Below, one piece after another: positions 60,640 to 64,000 of a stretch of 64,000 nucleotides of DNA; positions within the stretch are counted from its first letter, which is position 1, and every line of letters starts with the position of its first letter. The position numbers and the translations under genes are program-made. The notes under the pieces are model-generated. The model made no database searches and had not been told where the DNA came from. It worked only from the letters and a program-made list of their open reading frames with translations. This DNA comes from Nitrospirales bacterium (GTDB taxonomy: Bacteria > Nitrospirota > Nitrospiria > Nitrospirales > UBA8639): contig BQIV01000001.1 of assembly GCA_021604005.1 (NCBI GenBank), forward strand, positions 124,001 through 188,000, given 5' to 3'.

Positions 60640-61005
60640 ATGAATCCTCATACGAGACAGGTTAAATTACTCCTTACCTACCTATTACTCTTTACCTTTT
60701 CGGTATGCGGGTTGGGAGGCTTGTTTTGCGCAATGCCAGCCTCCGCAACCGACGCACACCATTCTCAATCAACTTCTCACCATCCATCCTCCCAAGATGG
60801 GGAGTGTCCGGATCAGTTCAAAAACGCTAAAAAGCAGTCCGAGCGATTCTCCGTTGTCCTCGTTCAAGTTGAAAATCTGGAAAACCTCGGAATGGGGATT
60901 GACTCATTCCAATCTCGTATCTCTAAACATTTTTTCAAAGAGGGCACGATCATTCCCTCTACCTATCCTCCTCCGTTCCTTCTCTTCTCCGTTCTTCTAA
61001 ACTAA
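60640..61005 (+). CDS. Small His/Cys membrane protein, copy 3, before ECF sigma
   Basis: 121 residues: N-terminal helix ending C-G-L-G-G-L-F-C-A-M-P-A-S-A-T-D, then H-H-S-Q-S-T-S-H-H-P-S-S, E-C-P-D, and a C-terminus S-T-Y-P-P-P-F-L-L-F-S-V-L-L-N. It is closest to copy 4 (62134). It precedes an ECF sigma gene by about 190 bases rather than an efflux gene. Membership of the family argues for a shared role in metal response, for example as a sensor or anti-sigma partner. This is untested. Confidence 0.78.
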   Translation: MNPHTRQVKLLLTYLLLFTFSVCGLGGLFCAMPASATDAHHSQSTSHHPSSQDGECPDQFKNAKKQSERFSVVLVQVENLENLGMGIDSFQSRISKHFFKEGTIIPSTYPPPFLLFSVLLN

Positions 61006-61194
61006 GCCCCCTTACAACCTAAGTGTCTAAAAGGTCAGAAACCTTTTGTGTTTCTGCGTTCATAACTACGGCATGAACGGGTTTGAAGTTCCATCAGAGG
61101 AAGGAGTTCCTGACAGACAAACAGAGCGAATTATCATTAATGGGAATTGAACCATAAGGAATGCGACCACTCTACGGAATAACGGTCACAAAAG

Positions 61195-61815
61195 ATGGAT
61201 CTCAGGATGACTAGCAATAAAATGACATCAAAATTCTCAACACGTTCAGGCCCCTCAAAATTGGAACCAATTGTAAGGACGGCTCTTGTTCAGAATCGCA
61301 AAAAATTCCTGCAATTTCTCAACCTGCGGGTAGGAAACATGGACATTGCTGAAGAAATACTTCAGCAATTTTGCATGAGAGCCCTCAATAAGGGAGGCGC
61401 TCTCAAAAATCCTGAGAGTGTGGTGGCTTGGTTGTATCGTGTGCTGAACAGCACGTTGACAGACTTTTTTCGTCGTGAAGCAAAGAGACATAAAGAGGAG
61501 GGCGAATTTGCCCGTCTGGAACTCAAGCAGGTTCAAGAATTGGACATAAACCCTGTAACAGTCTGTGCGTGCATCTATGAGCTCATTCCGACTCTCAAAG
61601 CTGAGTATTCAGAAATTTTTCAACGAATTGATCTTAGGGGGGAATCACATGCAAAGGTCGCGAGTGATCTGAGAATCACCGGCAATCTTGTGCGAGTTCG
61701 GTTACATCGGGCTCGACGGGCACTCAAGGAAGCCTTACTGATGTCTTGTTGTAAAACCTGCCATGAGCACGGCTTTATGCATTGCGAATGTACGCACGGG
61801 GCAAAAGACCATTGA
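61195..61815 (+). CDS. ECF sigma factor with C-terminal Cys-rich tail, copy 1
   Basis: 206 residues. Sigma region 2 (A-E-E-I-L-Q-Q-F-C-M-R-A and V-V-A-W-L-Y-R-V) and region 4 (I-D-L-R-G-E-S-H-A-K-V-A...N-L-V-R-V-R-L-H-R-A-R-R-A-L) are clear. The tail reads S-C-C-K-T-C-H-E-H-G-F-M-H-C-E-C. In CorE-like sigma factors such Cys-rich tails sense metals directly, without an anti-sigma factor. A Cys pair also lies in the linker (V-C-A-C). The relative at 62599 has the same layout. Target promoters are not known; the copper genes of the window are candidates. Confidence 0.9.
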   Translation: MDLRMTSNKMTSKFSTRSGPSKLEPIVRTALVQNRKKFLQFLNLRVGNMDIAEEILQQFCMRALNKGGALKNPESVVAWLYRVLNSTLTDFFRREAKRHKEEGEFARLELKQVQELDINPVTVCACIYELIPTLKAEYSEIFQRIDLRGESHAKVASDLRITGNLVRVRLHRARRALKEALLMSCCKTCHEHGFMHCECTHGAKDH

Positions 61816-62133
61816 GCCTGGATTCAATCACCGGTGAGGCGGTGAGGCATTTCCCGTCATTCCTATGATTGGTTTTTCTGAAAAGGAGTTGGAAGCCTTC
61901 TGTATGGCACAAGGGAGTAACATTGATGTATGGCCCAACAGATAAAGTCAGGTGCTTGCGTAGGCTGAGGGCAGGAACATTTGAAGGCGGGATTAGGGTT
62001 TGTGCATCTGTTCATAAACAAGGATTCTATCGTGAAGCAGGGAGGAAGCTGATGAAGAACCTCCATAAACCTTGGTCAGTGGAGTTCGTATTCCGAAAAT
62101 ACTCAAGATTTTTCACCGGTGCATAAAATTTCC
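61816..62133. other. Duplicated intergenic block with a copy of the manC 5' end
   Basis: The stretch 62000-62079 resembles 63341-63420, which includes the ribosome site and first codons of the mannose-1-phosphate guanylyltransferase gene (ATG 62052 corresponds to ATG 63394, offset 1342). The copy reads M-K-N-L-H-K-P-W and then loses homology, so no enzyme is encoded here. An open frame at 61869-62126 passes through this block but has no other support. Confidence 0.7.
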
Positions 62134-62499
62134 ATGAATCCTCCAACGGTACAGAATAAATTAGTTCTTACTTATTTTTTACTCTTCACCTTTTTGGTCT
62201 GCGGGGTGGAGGGCTTATTTTGCCCAATGCCAGCCTCCGCAACCGACACACACCACTCTCAACCAGCATCTCACCATTCGTCATCCCAAACTGGTGAGTG
62301 TCCGGATCAGCTCAAAAACTCTGAAAAAGAGTCTAAGCGATTACCCGTTGCCCTTCTTCAGGTTGAAAAGCTGGAAAACCTCGGAAGTTGGCTCGACCTG
62401 TTCCTATCTTGTATCACTAAACGATATTTCAAAGAGAGCACGCTCACACCTTCCTCCTATCCTCTTCTGTTCCTTCGCTTCTCTGTGCTTCTAAATTGA
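62134..62499 (+). CDS. Small His/Cys membrane protein, copy 4, before ECF sigma
   Basis: 121 residues from ATG 62134, chosen by alignment with copy 3 (both start M-N-P); a GTG at 62119 is in frame. Helix ends C-G-V-E-G-L-F-C-P-M-P-A-S-A-T-D, then H-H-S-Q-P-A-S-H-H-S-S-S, E-C-P-D, and a C-terminus S-Y-P-L-L-F-L-R-F-S-V-L-L-N. It lies 99 bases before the second ECF sigma gene. With copy 3 it forms a tandem duplicated two-gene cassette. Confidence 0.78.
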   Translation: MNPPTVQNKLVLTYFLLFTFLVCGVEGLFCPMPASATDTHHSQPASHHSSSQTGECPDQLKNSEKESKRLPVALLQVEKLENLGSWLDLFLSCITKRYFKESTLTPSSYPLLFLRFSVLLN

Positions 62500-62598
62500 G
62501 TTCCTTCACCGTTTAGGTATCTCAGAATCCAGAAGCACGATTTCTTTCTGGGTTCATAGCAGCGGTGTATTTATTTATTCAATTTTAGGGGGCAGGAC

Positions 62599-63321
62599 AT
62601 GAGAACAAACTCATACGAAGGTTTACCCAGAGAAGAATTGTGCCGAGTGCGGCATACCATGAACGGAACATCGATTATCGATAGCGGATTGAAAGAAAGA
62701 AAGGCCCTTGTGGAAGCGGCACTGATTCAGAATCGCAAACAGTTTCTGTCTTTTCTCCACCGACGGGCAGGGAGCTTGGATTTTGTCGAAGACATCTTTC
62801 AGCAATTCTGTCTTCGTGCCCTCACCAATAGCGCAACCCTAAGAAATCCAGAAAGGGTCGTCGCGTGGCTCTATCGGATTCTCCATAGCACGTTGGCCGA
62901 TTTTTTTCGAAGTGAAAACCGACGGCAACGTGACGAGTCAGCATACACCCAATATCAGACCGAACAGGGTGGTACCAAGGAGAATGATCCAGAGAAAATT
63001 TGCGCCTGTTTTATAAAGGTTTTGCCTACGCTCCAGCCCCGGTATTTTCGCATGCTGGAGCGAATCGATCTGCGTGGAGAATCACGCGAAGAAGTCGCAA
63101 GGGATTTGGGCGTTACGAGCAACCTCGTACGAGTGCGTTTGCATCGGGCGCGGCGGGCTCTTAAGGATGCACTCCTGGACTCATGCCAGGCTTGCTGTCA
63201 TGAACAGAGATTCATGGACTGCGATTGTGTTGGAGGAGAAGAGGTGCACGGCATCAGTCGAAATCACAGCAACTGTAATGCGGTGAGATCTTTAACGTCT
63301 TATAAGAGGAGGACAGGATGA
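62599..63321 (+). CDS. ECF sigma factor with C-terminal Cys-rich tail, copy 2
   Basis: 240 residues after ribosome site aggggg. Region 2 (D-I-F-Q-Q-F-C-L-R-A-L, V-V-A-W-L-Y-R-I) and region 4 (I-D-L-R-G-E-S-R-E-E-V-A, N-L-V-R-V-R-L-H-R-A-R-R-A-L) are well conserved with the copy at 61195. The tail, D-S-C-Q-A-C-C-H-E-Q-R-F-M-D-C-D-C, has the metal-sensing pattern, followed by a Ser/Asn/Arg-rich end not found in copy 1. Differences in the tail may give another metal preference. Confidence 0.9.
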   Translation: MRTNSYEGLPREELCRVRHTMNGTSIIDSGLKERKALVEAALIQNRKQFLSFLHRRAGSLDFVEDIFQQFCLRALTNSATLRNPERVVAWLYRILHSTLADFFRSENRRQRDESAYTQYQTEQGGTKENDPEKICACFIKVLPTLQPRYFRMLERIDLRGESREEVARDLGVTSNLVRVRLHRARRALKDALLDSCQACCHEQRFMDCDCVGGEEVHGISRNHSNCNAVRSLTSYKRRTG

Positions 63322-63393
63322 TCTAGAGGTGGGAATAGGCCTTTTTCATCCATTCATGAACACGGATAGTATCGTGAAACAGGGAGGGATCTG

Positions 63394-64000
63394 ATGAATA
63401 CTCCAAATAAACCTTGGGCAATTGTTCTGGCGGGAGGTGAAGGAGAGCGAGTGAGGCCACTAGTGCAATCCTGGTTGGGACGGCACAGGCCCAAACAATA
63501 TTGTACGTTTGTGGGAACCCGTTCGATGTTTCAGCATACGCTCCACCGTGCAGCCAAACTGACGACTCCCGACCGGATGGTGACCGTCGTAGCTCATGGA
63601 CATGGAAACGAACCCTGGACACAGTTTGACGGAATTTCGGGGATACAAGTCCTGCGTCAACCGCTGAACTGTGACACGGCTGCGGGAATATTTCTTCCTC
63701 TCGCCTACATCCGTGCAAGAGATCCGAAGGCGACGGTGGTTCTTTACCCGTCCGACCACTTTGTGCATCCCGAAGACCGGTTTTTGAAAGTGGTTCAGTA
63801 TGCCGTGAAGACTGCAGAGCAAACACCCTGGCGCTTGGTTCTGCTTGGTGTACAACCGGATAGTCTCGAGTTGGAATATGGTTGGATTCAGCCAGGGTCA
63901 ATGCTCGATCAGTCAAGCTCCTACCAGGTGCGGGCCGTACGGGCATTTTTGGAAAAACCAAATGTCATGCAAGCCAGTCGAGCGATGGCTGAGGGGGCTG
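63394..64000 (+). CDS. manC: Mannose-1-phosphate guanylyltransferase (3' end outside window)
   Basis: The frame starts five bases after agggaggg and is open to the window edge (202 codons). It begins W-A-I-V-L-A-G-G-E-G-E-R-V-R-P-L, the nucleotide-binding signature of sugar nucleotidyltransferases, with R-P-K-Q-Y, a P-L-N-C-D-T-A-A-G-I loop and V-V-L-Y-P-S-D-H-F-V. GDP-mannose feeds exopolysaccharide and O-antigen synthesis. A degenerate copy of its first codons lies at 62052. Coupling to the sigma factors upstream is not clear. Confidence 0.88.
   Translation, partial: MNTPNKPWAIVLAGGEGERVRPLVQSWLGRHRPKQYCTFVGTRSMFQHTLHRAAKLTTPDRMVTVVAHGHGNEPWTQFDGISGIQVLRQPLNCDTAAGIFLPLAYIRARDPKATVVLYPSDHFVHPEDRFLKVVQYAVKTAEQTPWRLVLLGVQPDSLELEYGWIQPGSMLDQSSSYQVRAVRAFLEKPNVMQASRAMAEGA

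Noticed and set aside
63323-63961. 212-codon open frame on the minus strand
   Set aside because: It is antisense to the start of manC, whose plus-strand frame has clear nucleotidyltransferase motifs and a strong ribosome site. The minus frame shows no recognisable protein features.

Overview
The window is 64 kb of bacterial DNA from a Gram-negative organism: outer-membrane efflux channels, RND pumps, periplasmic cytochromes and Tat/Sec-exported oxidases are all present. Most of it is a heavy-metal island for copper/silver, mercury and arsenic, with a conjugative-element fragment inside it and a multihaem nitrogen-redox module at the right. The octahaem hydroxylamine-oxidoreductase-type protein, the NapC-type quinol dehydrogenase and the style of the accessory genes suggest a chemolithotroph, perhaps of the Nitrospirota. 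This is inference; no rRNA or other phylogenetic marker was seen.

Layout. 1-6.8 kb: 3' end of a Cu/Ag RND pump, broken paralogues, an ArsP-like permease, an RND remnant and a TolC-like gene that stops abruptly. 6.8-15.4 kb: a conjugative-transfer fragment (TraN, lytic transglycosylase, HD-domain protein, membrane proteins, tyrosine recombinase) that also encodes a NusA-like KH protein and a NusG-like protein. 15.9-20.7 kb: ynfA, merR and its operator, merT, merP and accessory genes, DsrE-like protein, sigma-54 activator. 21-22.8 kb: acr3-arsC-arsR. 23.4-33.5 kb: a complete tripartite RND system, two DUF302 proteins, a pair of C-x-C periplasmic proteins and a TlpA-like thioredoxin. 33.6-39.4 kb: mer genes, several interrupted (merA, a CopZ-like metallochaperone with UGA at codon 5, a GDCCVxC protein, a short merF). 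39.5 kb: HD-GYP fused to YHS. 40.7-47.4 kb: complete cusCBA with a small leader protein and a TPR lipoprotein. 47.5 kb: frameshifted gdhA. 49.2-54.2 kb: multicopper oxidase copA, copB and periplasmic or lipoprotein accessories. 54.4-60.4 kb: membrane flavoprotein, b-type-like membrane protein, heptahaem c, octahaem HAO family protein and tetrahaem NapC-type protein. 60.6-63.3 kb: a two-gene cassette (small His/Cys membrane protein plus ECF sigma factor with Cys-rich tail) present twice. The window ends in the 5' part of a mannose-1-phosphate guanylyltransferase gene.

How it fits together. RND pumps export periplasmic metal, and CopA/CopB with Met/His-rich lipoproteins would oxidise or bind copper. 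MerT/MerP/MerF import Hg(II) for a reductase that is broken in this copy. ArsC/Acr3 reduce and expel arsenic. Control is by two Hg-type MerR proteins with recognisable dyad promoters, ArsR, a sigma-54 activator and two probably metal-sensing ECF sigma factors.

A four-member family of about 122-residue membrane proteins (at 5.6, 40.7, 60.6 and 62.1 kb), with an H/S-rich segment, a CPD motif and a near-identical hydrophobic C-terminus, sits in front of either a metal-efflux OMF gene or an ECF sigma gene. It is the best candidate here for an undescribed component. The flavoprotein-to-HAO gene cluster is the best candidate for an undescribed electron-transfer system.
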